In this document: piece after piece, positions 55,698-64,000 of the stretch
How positions within the stretch are numbered: the stretch's first letter is position 1
Layout: each line of letters begins with the position of its first letter
Notes under the pieces: generated by a model
What the model was told of the DNA's origin: nothing
What the model saw: the letters and a program-made list of their open reading frames with translations, nothing else
Database searches by the model: none
NCBI RefSeq assembly: GCF_921292975.1
Contig: NZ_CAKLCM010000002.1
Span: forward strand, 744,001-808,000
Source: Vibrio hippocampi
GTDB taxonomy: Bacteria > Pseudomonadota > Gammaproteobacteria > Enterobacterales > Vibrionaceae
DNA: 64,000 bases
Reading direction: 5' to 3'
Translations under genes and position numbers: made by a program

Positions 55698-56504
55698 TTA
55701 CTTTTGAGTGGCGGCTTTCATTGAGGCAATGAACTGATGCAGTTGTTTTAACATTTCTTCCGCATTGTCCAGATTGCTCTCAATGATTTTCACCACCGCA
55801 GAACCAGAAATTGCCCCGGCGGCGCCTGAAGTGAGCGCTTGTTTTACTTGGTCTGGTTGAGAAATACCAAAACCCAGTAATGACGGTGCAGCATCATACT
55901 GTTTTAGCGTGGTTAACTGGTTGGTCAGTGGCATCTGTGCTTTCGTTTCAGCGCCCGTGACGCCAGCGCGTGATAGCAGGTAGGTGTAGCCGCTGCCCAG
56001 TTGAGCCACTTGTTGAATGGTTTGTTCACTGGCGGTCGGTGGCGCGATAAAGATCGGATGAACACCATGTTTGTTAGCCGCTGCAACAAATTCGGCACTT
56101 TCATTAGTCGGAACATCAGCGATCAACACAGAGTCAATACCCACTTCTGCACACTGTTGATAGAACGCATCAATGCCTTTTGCGTACACAAGGTTGGCGT
56201 ACATTAGCAAACCGATTGGCAATTCAGGGTATTTTGCACGAACTTTGCCAATTAACTCGAAACAGATCGCGGGCGTGGTGTTTGAATTTAGGGCGCGAAT
56301 GTTGGCACCTTGAATCGTTGGACCGTCGGCTTGAGGATCAGAAAACGGAAAACCAAGCTCAAGCGCGTCAGCGCCTGCTGCGACCAGAGTTTCCATAATC
56401 TGCAACGACAACTCTGGATTTGGATCGCCGATAGTGACGAAAGGAACAAAAGCACCTTGGTTATTTTGCTCAAGGCGAGCAAACATAGATTGATAGCGAT
56501 CCAT
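55698..56504 (-). CDS. trpA: Tryptophan synthase alpha subunit TrpA
   Basis: 268 residues. It cleaves indole-3-glycerol phosphate and passes indole to TrpB through a tunnel. [13 protein letters not shown], the catalytic Glu in [16 protein letters not shown] near 49, Asp in [10 protein letters not shown], and the phosphate-binding [10 protein letters not shown] and GAISGSAVV are all present. Its ATG overlaps the trpB stop in TAATG, so translation is coupled and equimolar. Last gene of the operon; a hairpin follows. Confidence 0.96.
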   Translation of the reverse strand: MDRYQSMFARLEQNNQGAFVPFVTIGDPNPELSLQIMETLVAAGADALELGFPFSDPQADGPTIQGANIRALNSNTTPAICFELIGKVRAKYPELPIGLLMYANLVYAKGIDAFYQQCAEVGIDSVLIADVPTNESAEFVAAANKHGVHPIFIAPPTASEQTIQQVAQLGSGYTYLLSRAGVTGAETKAQMPLTNQLTTLKQYDAAPSLLGFGISQPDQVKQALTSGAAGAISGSAVVKIIESNLDNAEEMLKQLHQFIASMKAATQK

Positions 56505-57694
56505 TAGAGCGCTCCTTTTTCTTTAAGAATGTCGTGAACCGTGAAAATATCTTTGTCACCGCGCCCTGATAAGTTGACCACAAGAAGCTGTTCTTTTTCA
56601 GGGTTTTCTCTTGCCATTTTTAGTGCCCACGCCAGTGCGTGCGACGATTCCAATGCTGGAATAATCCCTTCGTGACGAGCGAGTTCTTGGAATGCTTCCA
56701 GTGCTTCATCGTCTGAGATAGATTCATATTGGGCACGCCCAATCGCGTTTAGGTGAGCATGTTGTGGACCAACAGAAGGGAAGTCCAGACCCGCAGAGAC
56801 TGAATAAGATTCTTCAACCTGACCATTAGGATCTTGCATCAATGGGGCTTTCATCCCAAAGAAGATGCCCGTTGTACCGTGTTTAAGTGGCGCGCCGTGT
56901 TGATCCGTGTCGATACCCAGACCAGCAGGCTCGACGCCGATAAGACTGACATTCTGTTCCTCGATAAAGTCTGCAAACATACCGATAGCGTTTGAACCGC
57001 CGCCGACACAAGCAATGACTGCATCAGGTAATCGACCTTCGCGCGCTAAGATTTGGTTCTTAGTCTCTTCACCGATCATACGTTGGAATTCACGCACAAT
57101 GGTTGGGAATGGGTGCGGACCTGCGGCTGTACCCAAGAGATAGTGAGCGGTTTCGTAGCTAGCAGACCAGTCGCGCAGGGCTTCGTTACACGCATCTTTT
57201 AGGGTAGAGCTCCCCGAGTGAACCGGAATCACCTCCGCGCCCATCAGTCGCATTCTAAATACGTTAGGGCTTTGACGTTCTACGTCTTTGGCACCCATAT
57301 AAACACGACATTTTAATCCGAGCAGAGCACAAGCCAGTGCAGTCGCAACACCGTGTTGACCTGCACCGGTCTCAGCGATGATTTCGTGTTTGCCCATACG
57401 CTTGGCTAACAGTGCCTGACCCAATACTTGGTTGGTTTTGTGGGCGCCACCGTGCAGCAGATCTTCACGTTTGAGATAGAGCTTGGTTTTGGTGCCCTTG
57501 GTTAGGTTGCGAGTCAGCGTCAACGCCGTTGGGCGACCCGCATACTCTTGCAGCAGGGTCATAAACTCAGCACGGAATGCGTCGTCGCTCTGCGCATCAA
57601 TAAATGCTTGTTCAAGTTGGTCAAGCGCTGGCACTAGAATCTGAGGGACAAATTGACCGCCATATTCACCAAAGTAGGCATCGAGTTTTGCCAT
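56504..57694 (-). CDS. trpB: Tryptophan synthase beta subunit TrpB
   Basis: 396 residues, standard length. The pyridoxal-phosphate lysine is in [13 protein letters not shown] near 86, followed by [10 protein letters not shown] near 108 and the phosphate-binding [10 protein letters not shown] near 230. It condenses indole with serine to make tryptophan. It starts 47 nt after trpCF, the only sizable gap inside the operon, and has AGGAAATCATC as ribosome site. Confidence 0.97.
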   Translation of the reverse strand: MAKLDAYFGEYGGQFVPQILVPALDQLEQAFIDAQSDDAFRAEFMTLLQEYAGRPTALTLTRNLTKGTKTKLYLKREDLLHGGAHKTNQVLGQALLAKRMGKHEIIAETGAGQHGVATALACALLGLKCRVYMGAKDVERQSPNVFRMRLMGAEVIPVHSGSSTLKDACNEALRDWSASYETAHYLLGTAAGPHPFPTIVREFQRMIGEETKNQILAREGRLPDAVIACVGGGSNAIGMFADFIEEQNVSLIGVEPAGLGIDTDQHGAPLKHGTTGIFFGMKAPLMQDPNGQVEESYSVSAGLDFPSVGPQHAHLNAIGRAQYESISDDEALEAFQELARHEGIIPALESSHALAWALKMARENPEKEQLLVVNLSGRGDKDIFTVHDILKEKGAL

Positions 57695-57741
57695 GATGAT
57701 TTCCTTAACTATTCGTTTTTATTCCTTGCGTCATGCAAGGT

Positions 57742-59106
57742 CTAGTAATCTCTAATTGACGCGAAAGCTTGATTTAGCTTTGTTGCGTCTTTCTTGCCGG
57801 GTGCCGTTTCAACACCAGAGTTGAGGTCTAAACCAATACAGCCTAATTGGCTTGCCTGCTTGACGTTATCGGGTGACAGACCACCAGCAAGCATCACGTC
57901 TGAGGCTTGATTGATCAGTGCCCAATCAAAGGTTTGACCTGTGCCTCCCGATTGCGAGCCAACCTGACTATCGAGTAGGTGGCGGTCAACCTTGATGCTG
58001 TGTAAATCAGGCAGTGCATCGCTTACGCCGTGTGCTTTCCAGATCTTGATGTCATCATTGAGCTCTGAGCGCAGCGCATCCACGTAGTTTTGATCTTCGG
58101 CACCATGCAGTTGCACCGCAGATAGATTCAGGGTGTTAGCCGTCGAAGCAACAAAATCGACGTCATGATTTTGGAATACGCCTACATACTCAAGCGGCGC
58201 ACCGCTCATCACTAAACGCGCAGATTCTTGGTCAACAAAACGCGGAGATTTTTCGACAAAGATCAGTCCACCTTTGACTGCCCCTGCTTGATACGCTTTT
58301 GCCGCATCGTCAGCGTGGGTAAGTCCGCACACTTTGTTTTCACCCAGCAATACTTTGCGTACCGCGAGTTCAAGATTGTCCTCTGCCATCAGCGAGCTAC
58401 CAATCAAAAAGCCATTGGCATAGTGAATAAGGTCGCGAACTTGCTGGTGGTTGTAGATACCCGACTCAGAAATCACCACGGTATCTTTTGGCAGCTTAGG
58501 TGCAAGTTGCTTGGTACGGGTTAAATCAACCGACAGATCTCTTAGATTGCGGTTGTTGATGCCGACCACTTTAGCGCCAAGCTTAATCGCGCGCTCAAGT
58601 TCTTGTTCGTTACTAACCTCGGTCAGGATGCCAAGGTTAAGCGAATGAGCGATTTCAGCCAGTTGTTGATACTCTTCATCGTTGAGCACAGACAGCATCA
58701 ACAAAATGGCATCCGCATTGTAGTGACGCGCCAAATAGACTTGATAAGGGTCGATCATAAAGTCTTTGCACAACACAGGGACGGACACTTGGTTACGAAC
58801 TTGCGGCAAGAAATCAAAGTTACCTTGGAAATACTTTTCGTCCGTGAGAACAGAAATCGCGCTTGCATGCTGGTTATAGACTGAGGCGATGTAATCAAGA
58901 TTGAAATCATCGCGAATCAAACCTTTAGAAGGTGATGCCTTTTTGCACTCAAGAATAAATGCAGTTTTGCCTGTCGACAGCGCTTGGTAAAAACTGCGGT
59001 CGGATGGCGTGAGTGAGGCTTGAAATTCCTCTAACGGCTGAGACTCTTTGCGTGCTGCCACCCAAAGTCGCTTGTCATCAACGATTTTCGCTAATACGGT
59101 TTCCAT
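57742..59106 (-). CDS. trpCF: Bifunctional TrpC/TrpF (indole-3-glycerol-phosphate synthase / phosphoribosylanthranilate isomerase)
   Basis: 454 residues, a natural fusion as in E. coli. Residues 1-255 are the synthase (FILECKKASPSKG near 50, VLCKDFMIDPYQ near 110, VVISESGIYN near 210). From about residue 260 the isomerase begins (KVCGLTHADDA, AVQLHGAEDQ, VMLAGGLSPDNV, LDLNSGVE). The two sequential reactions convert PRA to indole-glycerol phosphate in the cytosol. It starts 12 nt after trpD. Confidence 0.96.
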   Translation of the reverse strand: METVLAKIVDDKRLWVAARKESQPLEEFQASLTPSDRSFYQALSTGKTAFILECKKASPSKGLIRDDFNLDYIASVYNQHASAISVLTDEKYFQGNFDFLPQVRNQVSVPVLCKDFMIDPYQVYLARHYNADAILLMLSVLNDEEYQQLAEIAHSLNLGILTEVSNEQELERAIKLGAKVVGINNRNLRDLSVDLTRTKQLAPKLPKDTVVISESGIYNHQQVRDLIHYANGFLIGSSLMAEDNLELAVRKVLLGENKVCGLTHADDAAKAYQAGAVKGGLIFVEKSPRFVDQESARLVMSGAPLEYVGVFQNHDVDFVASTANTLNLSAVQLHGAEDQNYVDALRSELNDDIKIWKAHGVSDALPDLHSIKVDRHLLDSQVGSQSGGTGQTFDWALINQASDVMLAGGLSPDNVKQASQLGCIGLDLNSGVETAPGKKDATKLNQAFASIRDY

Positions 59107-59118
59107 GTCATTGCTACC

Positions 59119-60120
59119 TTACTTTTTAAACGCAGCGAGCTTTTGTACAAGCTCGTAGGCTGCGCCATTGTTCATTGCGTCAATCGCTTGCTGGGCGTTA
59201 GCCGCTAAATCTTCGTGACCAAATAGCTTCATCAGCAGTGCTACGTTGACGGCAACCGCACCGAGCTGTGCGTCGCTGCCTTTACCCGTTAGCATATTGG
59301 TGATGATGGTACGGTTCTCTTCTGGCTCGCCACCTTTGATTGCTTCCAGTGGATGGTTTTGTAGACCAAAATCCGCCGGTGATAAGGTGTATTCGATGAT
59401 TTGACCCTGTTTAATCTCAGCGACCAAGGTTTCGCCGTGGATCGCCACTTCATCTAATCCGCTGCCATGTACCACTGCTGCGCGCTTCATGCCCATTTTA
59501 AGCATGGTTTCCGCAATAGGGCGAACCAATTTTGCGTCATAAACTCCCATCAGTTCGATGTTAGGACGAGCGGGGTTAATCAGTGGACCAAGAATATTGA
59601 AAATAGTGCGGGTTTTCATGGTTTGACGCACTGGCATGGCATGACGCACACCACCGTGATATTGCGGCGCAAACAGAAACGCGACGCCGATTTCATCAAC
59701 GGCAGCACGGGTATCTTCAGGGCTCATCGCCAAGTCGATACCGAAAGAGTCAAGCAGGTCTGAAGAGCCAGATTTGCTTGAGACACCGCGGTTGCCGTGT
59801 TTGGCAACTTTAAGACCACAGGCGGCAGCAACAAAAGCAGCGGTGGTCGAGATATTGATGGTATTGGCACCGTCGCCACCAGTGCCGACAATGTCAGCAA
59901 AATCGTAATCGGGACGCGGGAATTCTTTTGCGTTAGCCAGTAATGCTTTGGCAGCACCAGAAATTTCTGCTGGCGTTTCGCCTTTGATTTTGAGTGCGGT
60001 TAGCGCGGCTGACATAAGAATAGGGTCTAGCTCGCCCTTGATAATGGTGTCAAAAAGCTGCTGGCTTTCCTGCTCAGTCAGTGACTCTTGAGCGTATAGT
60101 TTCTCGATAATCTGTTCCAT
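59119..60120 (-). CDS. trpD: Anthranilate phosphoribosyltransferase TrpD
   Basis: 333 residues; no glutaminase domain is fused, as that is the separate trpG. Transfers the phosphoribosyl group of PRPP to anthranilate. DIVGTGGDGANTINIST near 77-93 is the PRPP loop; KHGNRGVSSKSGSSDLLD near 105 and NILGPLINPARP are family signatures. Two bases separate it from trpG. Confidence 0.96.
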   Translation of the reverse strand: MEQIIEKLYAQESLTEQESQQLFDTIIKGELDPILMSAALTALKIKGETPAEISGAAKALLANAKEFPRPDYDFADIVGTGGDGANTINISTTAAFVAAACGLKVAKHGNRGVSSKSGSSDLLDSFGIDLAMSPEDTRAAVDEIGVAFLFAPQYHGGVRHAMPVRQTMKTRTIFNILGPLINPARPNIELMGVYDAKLVRPIAETMLKMGMKRAAVVHGSGLDEVAIHGETLVAEIKQGQIIEYTLSPADFGLQNHPLEAIKGGEPEENRTIITNMLTGKGSDAQLGAVAVNVALLMKLFGHEDLAANAQQAIDAMNNGAAYELVQKLAAFKK

Positions 60121-60122
60121 AA

Positions 60123-60758
60123 TTACAGCTCCTTGTTGTTGACCGAGTTTGGCGTTGTTGCCCAGTGAATGGCGTTGCTCAATAGGGTCGCACCATGCGT
60201 TGTCATAATAGACTCTGGGTGGAATTGAAAACCGCAGACGCGATCTTGCTGATTGGCAACCGACATCACTAAGCCATCCACCTCGGCAGTGACTTCCAGT
60301 GACTCTGGCACGTGTGTGGCAACAAGAGAATGGTAGCGTGCAATGGCGAGTTCAGCAGGCAGACCTTGATAAATCTCGTGATTTTCATGCTTCATCATAG
60401 AGACTTTGCCATGCAGGATTTCGCCAGCACCGGCAACGATACCGCCATAAGCCTCGACAATCGCTTGATGCCCAAGACAGATGCCAATCATGGGTACTTT
60501 GCCACGCAAAAGCTGAATCAATTCCGGCATACAGCCTGCTTCAGAAGGTGCGCCCGGACCCGGAGATAAAACAACTACAGGATTGGTAAGCTCCAACACC
60601 GTTTGAGCAAGTGCTTTAGCGTCAATGTGGTTACGGTAGATCGTCACCGGATAGCCTAGGCTACGGAACTGATCGACCAAGTTATAGGTAAAGGAGTCAA
60701 AGTTGTCGACAAAGACGAGGTTAGCAGTTTGAGATGTCATAGTAGTTTGAGATGCCAT
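60123..60758 (-). CDS. trpG: Anthranilate synthase glutamine amidotransferase subunit TrpG
   Basis: 211 residues. The class I amidotransferase has its nucleophile in IGICLGHQAI near residue 93 and His/Glu in FQFHPESI near 178. It feeds ammonia to TrpE. The ribosome site AAGGAG overlaps the trpE stop, nine bases before the first ATG. The first 12 codons are two near-identical six-codon units, MASQTT and MTSQTA, from an 18-bp tandem duplication; either ATG could be used. Stands alone here rather than fused to TrpD. Confidence 0.95.
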   Translation of the reverse strand: MASQTTMTSQTANLVFVDNFDSFTYNLVDQFRSLGYPVTIYRNHIDAKALAQTVLELTNPVVVLSPGPGAPSEAGCMPELIQLLRGKVPMIGICLGHQAIVEAYGGIVAGAGEILHGKVSMMKHENHEIYQGLPAELAIARYHSLVATHVPESLEVTAEVDGLVMSVANQQDRVCGFQFHPESIMTTHGATLLSNAIHWATTPNSVNNKEL

Positions 60759-60764
60759 AGCAAT

Positions 60765-62330
60765 TTACTCCTTGTGGGCGTTCTTAATCGCAGAAATAAC
60801 GGCTTGCGCCTTACCGCGAGTTTCGTCAGCTTCTGATTGTGGGTCAGAATCAAACACGACCCCAGCACCAGCTTGTACTGTTGCGACGCCATCTTCAACA
60901 TACGCTGAGCGAATCACGATACAGGTATCCATGTCACCAGCACCGTTCATATAACCCACTGCGCCACCATAGCTGCCACGGGTTTCCCCTTCAAATTGAC
61001 GAATCAGTTGCATGGCACGAATTTTAGGTGCGCCAGTCAATGTGCCCATATTCATACACGCTTGATAGGCATGCAGCGCGTCGAGATCATGACGCAGTTG
61101 ACCGACAACGCGAGACACTAAATGCATAACGTGGCTATAGCGGTCCGTTTGCAGCAGATCGGCAACGTGGCGCGTTCCCGGCTCAGAAATACGAGCTACA
61201 TCGTTGCGGGCAAGGTCGACCAACATCATGTGTTCTGCGTTCTCTTTGGTGTCGCTGCGCAGTTCAAGTTCCATGCGGCTGTCGAGATCATGGTTGATGG
61301 TTCCATCTGGATTTTTACCACGACGACGCGTGCCAGCAATCGGATAGATCTCGACTTGGTCGGTTTGAGCGGAGTATTTCAATGCACTCTCTGGAGAAGC
61401 ACCAAACAGGGTAAAGAGCTCATCTTGCATATAGAACATGTAAGGGCTTGGATTGCTCTGTTTTAGCTCTTTGTAAGCCGCTAATGGTGAAGGGCAAGGC
61501 AGGCTAAAGCGACGTGAAGGCACGACTTGGAAGATATCGCCTTTCACCACGTATTGCTTGAGCTCGGTCACCGTATCGCAGAAGGCTTGGTCAGAGACAT
61601 TTACTTGCTCTTGGATGTTAGCGACCTTGGTCGCTGCGGGTAGTGACTTGAGTGCTTGGCACTGCTTGAGAATAGAGTCCATGCGCGCTTCAATGCGCTG
61701 TAACTCTTGTTCGTCGTGATTGAACAGTGTGCTTTTGAGTTCGCATGATTCGGTTTGATGATCAACGACCAATAAGTTTTCAGCGACGTAGAATACATAA
61801 TCAGGACACTGATTGATTGGTTTAGCAGAGCCAAGAGGTTCGAAGTTTGCCACCATATCGTAAGCAAATAAGCCGCCCATGAATAGCGCGTTTTTATCTA
61901 AACCCGCTAGGTCGAAGCTATGACGAACCAGACGCAGAGCATCAAAGCTTGACGCTTCACGCAGTCTTGAGTCTTCATCCAGTTGGTCGGAAGGCATGTC
62001 GAATTCAATCGTTAGCGAGTTTTGCGAATGAGTGACGGGCAGTTCACTGTTGATGTTTTGAGCAATCAGAGCTAATAAATTACTACCATTGGAGGTGAGC
62101 GCTTGAAACTCGACGGTGTGAGCGTGGCAGACGATGCGCACTGCTGAATCAACAATCAGTAAGCTTTGTAGATCTTGCTTGGAGCTGATTTCTGCCGACT
62201 CTAGCAAAAGACTGTCTGTTTTGTTCTCACAAAGCGTATGAAACAGACGGGTTGGGTCTTGTGTATAAGGAAGTGTGAGAGATTTGACTTCCAATTGCCC
62301 TAATTTATTGATTGTAATGGCTTTATTCAC
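60765..62330 (-). CDS. trpE: Anthranilate synthase component I TrpE
   Basis: 521 residues. The tryptophan feedback site LLLESAEI is at about residue 37-44. The chorismate-binding domain spans about 250-515 with IFQVVPSRRF, PIAGTRRRGKNPDG near 332, LVDLARNDVARI, GTLTGAPKIRAM and AGAGVVFDSDP. It makes anthranilate from chorismate with ammonia from TrpG. First structural gene of the operon, about 190 nt after the leader peptide, behind the attenuator; ribosome site AAGGAG. Confidence 0.97.
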   Translation of the reverse strand: MNKAITINKLGQLEVKSLTLPYTQDPTRLFHTLCENKTDSLLLESAEISSKQDLQSLLIVDSAVRIVCHAHTVEFQALTSNGSNLLALIAQNINSELPVTHSQNSLTIEFDMPSDQLDEDSRLREASSFDALRLVRHSFDLAGLDKNALFMGGLFAYDMVANFEPLGSAKPINQCPDYVFYVAENLLVVDHQTESCELKSTLFNHDEQELQRIEARMDSILKQCQALKSLPAATKVANIQEQVNVSDQAFCDTVTELKQYVVKGDIFQVVPSRRFSLPCPSPLAAYKELKQSNPSPYMFYMQDELFTLFGASPESALKYSAQTDQVEIYPIAGTRRRGKNPDGTINHDLDSRMELELRSDTKENAEHMMLVDLARNDVARISEPGTRHVADLLQTDRYSHVMHLVSRVVGQLRHDLDALHAYQACMNMGTLTGAPKIRAMQLIRQFEGETRGSYGGAVGYMNGAGDMDTCIVIRSAYVEDGVATVQAGAGVVFDSDPQSEADETRGKAQAVISAIKNAHKE

Positions 62331-62465
62331 AAAAGCTCCTTATCCATAATCTTGTTTAATCCGACAAACTATCCATCAAATCATCGCTTGCGGTTTGGTA
62401 TAGTGTCATAAAATTCTGATGTCTTCAAAGCGTCGTTGTTGAAGCTTTATTCAATTGATTTAGAT

Positions 62466-62494
62466 AATAAAAAACCCACTCAATGGAGTGGGCT
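62466..62494 (-). terminator. trp attenuator
   Basis: On the minus strand GCCCACTC, CATT and GAGTGGG followed by TTTTTT form the terminator (strands 3:4). Upstream GGTGGGC (strand 2, within the end of trpL) can pair with GCCCACT (strand 3) as antiterminator, and CGCACTTGG over the Trp codons (strand 1) can pair with CCAGGTGGGCG. All four attenuator strands are therefore present. Confidence 0.9.
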
Positions 62495-62517
62495 AGTTTC
62501 AATTCTTTTTCTGCGAG

Positions 62518-62628
62518 TCATGCACAGGAAAACGCCCACCTGGATTGTGTCCAAGTGCGCCACCACGAACCAAGAGTTACGGTTGCGTGGATTAAAGCTT
62601 TCTTGATTGTGCTACTTTCTTGTAACAT
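62518..62628 (-). CDS. trpL: trp leader peptide TrpL
   Basis: 36 residues, too short for usual gene calling. The peptide begins MLQESSTIKKALIH and contains four tryptophans, two of them adjacent (GSWWRTWTQSRW). Ribosome stalling at these codons when charged tRNA-Trp is scarce lets the antiterminator form. It lies between the trp promoter/operator and the attenuator. A competing ATG 8 nt upstream is in another frame without Trp codons. Confidence 0.9.
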   Translation of the reverse strand: MLQESSTIKKALIHATVTLGSWWRTWTQSRWAFSCA

Positions 62629-62654
62629 GTGTGCATTACTCAGTTTTCGTATCT

Positions 62655-62690
62655 GCGTACTAGTTAACTAGTTTGCTGTTCGAAAGTCAA
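62655..62690 (-). promoter_or_regulatory. trp promoter with embedded TrpR operator
   Basis: On the minus strand TTGACT (62685-62690), a 17-bp spacer and TTAACT (62662-62667). The -10 is inside ACTAGTTAACTAGT (62659-62672), flanked by GTAC on one side, which is essentially the E. coli trp operator. TrpR with tryptophan would block RNA polymerase. Confidence 0.93.
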
Positions 62691-62700
62691 CAGATAAAAT
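62673..62700 (+). promoter_or_regulatory. Candidate rnm promoter overlapping the trp promoter
   Basis: TTGCTG at 62673-62678, 16 bp, TAAAAT at 62695-62700. Transcription would begin about 62707, at the rnm ATG, so the message would be nearly leaderless; no ribosome site is visible before that ATG. The -35 abuts the TrpR operator. Confidence 0.4.
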
Positions 62701-62707
62701 TGAAAAA

Positions 62708-63562
62708 ATGAAGATAGATCTGCATAGCCATACCACGGCGTCAGATGGGCGTTTGTCGGTTCAACAATTGTTAGAGCGAGCCGTCTCCTTTGATGTGGCG
62801 GTTTTAGCCATTACCGACCATGACACCATCGACGCACTCGACGAAGCCAGATCTGTAATTGACGATCTTGAACTGCCAATAGAGTTGGTCAGTGGCATCG
62901 AAATTTCCACCGTTTGGCAAAACAAGGATATTCATATTGTCGGTCTGGGCATTGATGAGCAAAACCCGCAACTATTGGCGCTGATTGAATTACAAAAACA
63001 GCGCCGTAAAGAACGAGCGGAATTGATGGCGCATCGTCTCAGCAAAGCCACCCGTGAAGGGGTGCTGGAAGAAGTACAGCAGATTGCTGGTAAAGCACCC
63101 ATTACCCGTGCTCACTTTGCTCAATGGTTAGTGAGCAACGGTTATGCGAAAACTATGCAACAGGTCTTTAAGAAGTATCTGACTCGTGACAATTCCGGTT
63201 ACGTGCCACCCAATTGGGGCTCGATGGAAGAAGCGATCAGCGCTATCCACGCCGCAGGAGGTGTGGCGGTGTTAGCTCATCCTGCACGTTATCAACTCAA
63301 GACCAAGTGGTTGAAGCGGTTACTTGAAGCCTTTAGTGAGGCAAAAGGTGATGCAATGGAAGTGGCACAACCGCAGCAAGGAATGCAAGAGCGACGGTTA
63401 TTAGCCGATTATGCTATACATTACAATTTGTTAGCCTCACAAGGGTCGGATTTTCATTATCCATCGCCATGGATGGAATTAGGTCGTAACCTGTGGCTAC
63501 CGTCGGGTGTGACGCCTGTATGGGAAAAATTAGTATTAAAAACAGAGATTTCACCGCTATAA
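62708..63562 (+). CDS. rnm: PHP-domain RNase AM (YciV/TrpH)
   Basis: 284 residues. PHP metal ligands: [11 protein letters not shown] at 4-14, [11 protein letters not shown] near 35-45, SGIEIS near 63, AVLAHPARY near 195 and [10 protein letters not shown] near 253. E. coli YciV (RNase AM) trims 5' ends of rRNAs and degrades short RNA with a 5' phosphate; it sits beside trp in both. Divergent from trp and followed 83 nt later by yciO on the same strand. Confidence 0.92.
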   Translation: MKIDLHSHTTASDGRLSVQQLLERAVSFDVAVLAITDHDTIDALDEARSVIDDLELPIELVSGIEISTVWQNKDIHIVGLGIDEQNPQLLALIELQKQRRKERAELMAHRLSKATREGVLEEVQQIAGKAPITRAHFAQWLVSNGYAKTMQQVFKKYLTRDNSGYVPPNWGSMEEAISAIHAAGGVAVLAHPARYQLKTKWLKRLLEAFSEAKGDAMEVAQPQQGMQERRLLADYAIHYNLLASQGSDFHYPSPWMELGRNLWLPSGVTPVWEKLVLKTEISPL

Positions 63563-63645
63563 TGGACGGTGATTGACGACGGTCTTCGATGTCGAACAAC
63601 AAGTAAAACTCAACAGATGACGGTCCAATAATGAAGGAATAATCA

Positions 63646-64000
63646 ATGAGTCAATTTTTTTATGTACACCCAGAAAACCCTCAAACGCGCCTGATCAGTC
63701 AAGCTGTCGCCATTGTTAGAAATGGTGGTGTGATTATCTACCCAACGGATTCGGGTTATGCCCTTGGTTGCCAGTTAGAAAACAAACAGGCCCTCGAGCG
63801 CATTTGCCGCATTCGTCGTCTGGATGACAAACATAACTTTACGCTGATGTGCCGCGATCTTTCTGAGCTATCGCTGTACGCGCGTGTCGATAATGATGCT
63901 TTCCGTTTGTTGAAGAACAACACCCCTGGTCCATATACGTTTATCTTTAAAGGTACAAAAGAAGTGCCGCGTCGTTTGATGAACCCAAAGCGTAAAACCA
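63646..64000 (+). CDS. yciO: YciO (Sua5/YrdC/YciO family), incomplete
   Basis: The first 118 codons, cut by the window end; the family is about 206 residues. ATG with AAGGAAT before it. VRNGGVIIYPTDSGYALGCQ and ERICRIRRLDDKHNFTLMCRDLSELS are family signatures of the nucleotide-binding YrdC domain; GPYTFIFKG follows. Related to the enzymes that make threonylcarbamoyl-AMP, but YciO's own role is less clear. Same order after rnm as in E. coli. Confidence 0.93.
   Translation, partial: MSQFFYVHPENPQTRLISQAVAIVRNGGVIIYPTDSGYALGCQLENKQALERICRIRRLDDKHNFTLMCRDLSELSLYARVDNDAFRLLKNNTPGPYTFIFKGTKEVPRRLMNPKRKT

Noticed and set aside
1..64000. CRISPR arrays
   Set aside because: No regularly spaced repeats of 23-40 bp; the tandem repeats present are directly adjacent, short units.
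1..64000. Insertion sequences or transposases
   Set aside because: No transposase-like protein or terminal inverted repeats seen, including at the ends of the 34-41 kb duplication.

Overview
The window looks like a chromosome-1 segment of a Vibrio species. The base composition is moderate. Gene content and order (pstSCAB with long PstC/PstA, the yciI-yciA-yciB-trp-rnm-yciO neighbourhood, tandem tRNA-Val(GAC), several chemoreceptors and c-di-GMP proteins) match Vibrionaceae. The species is not determined.

Layout. 0.2-2.3 kb: fadD and a 37-residue membrane peptide. 2.4-7.6 kb: the pst phosphate importer (minus strand) with a Pho-box candidate, ending not in phoU but in a degenerate LMW-phosphatase/ArsC-like gene. 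8-15.3 kb: a chemoreceptor, metA with three MetJ half-sites, small conserved genes, an M20 peptidase, lipocalin and a DUF2726/zinc-finger protein. 15.4-21.1 kb: two tRNA-Val genes followed by a decayed lambda-type integrase and an accessory island carrying hicAB, a RES-domain gene, an ApeA-like HEPN gene and a two-gene unit with a faintly FtsZ-like protein. 21.5-29.4 kb: a hybrid histidine kinase, a LacI-sensor/PAS/GGDEF/EAL protein and a DUF2157-like membrane protein. 29.8-34.7 kb: sbcDC.

34.2-41.1 kb: the most unusual region. The 3' end of sbcC and the accessory genes behind it form two adjacent copies (34249-37916 and 37917-41088) that have decayed in complementary ways. Copy 1 keeps a DUF2628 gene and two GNATs, but has a truncated third GNAT and a nonsense-mutated, internally deleted fic. 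Copy 2 keeps that third GNAT and an intact fic, and has lost the others. A 106-codon gene convergent with fic is intact in both. Near-palindromic sites, probably operators, precede both fic copies.

41.4-55.4 kb: a lipoprotein/outer-membrane pair, a LysR regulator, another beta-barrel candidate, a HAD phosphatase, a GspS-beta-like pilotin with yciI, a two-component system divergent from an ArnT-like glycosyltransferase, yciA, yciB, a Cache chemoreceptor and a dicarboxylate/amino-acid symporter. 55.7-62.7 kb: the complete trpE-G-D-CF-B-A operon with TrpR operator, Trp-rich leader peptide and attenuator. 62.7-64 kb: rnm (yciV) and the start of yciO, divergent from trp.

Short tandem repeats with periods from 7 to 18 bp recur near gene ends, which suggests frequent slippage in this genome. 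All similarities were judged by eye from the sequence; no database search was run.
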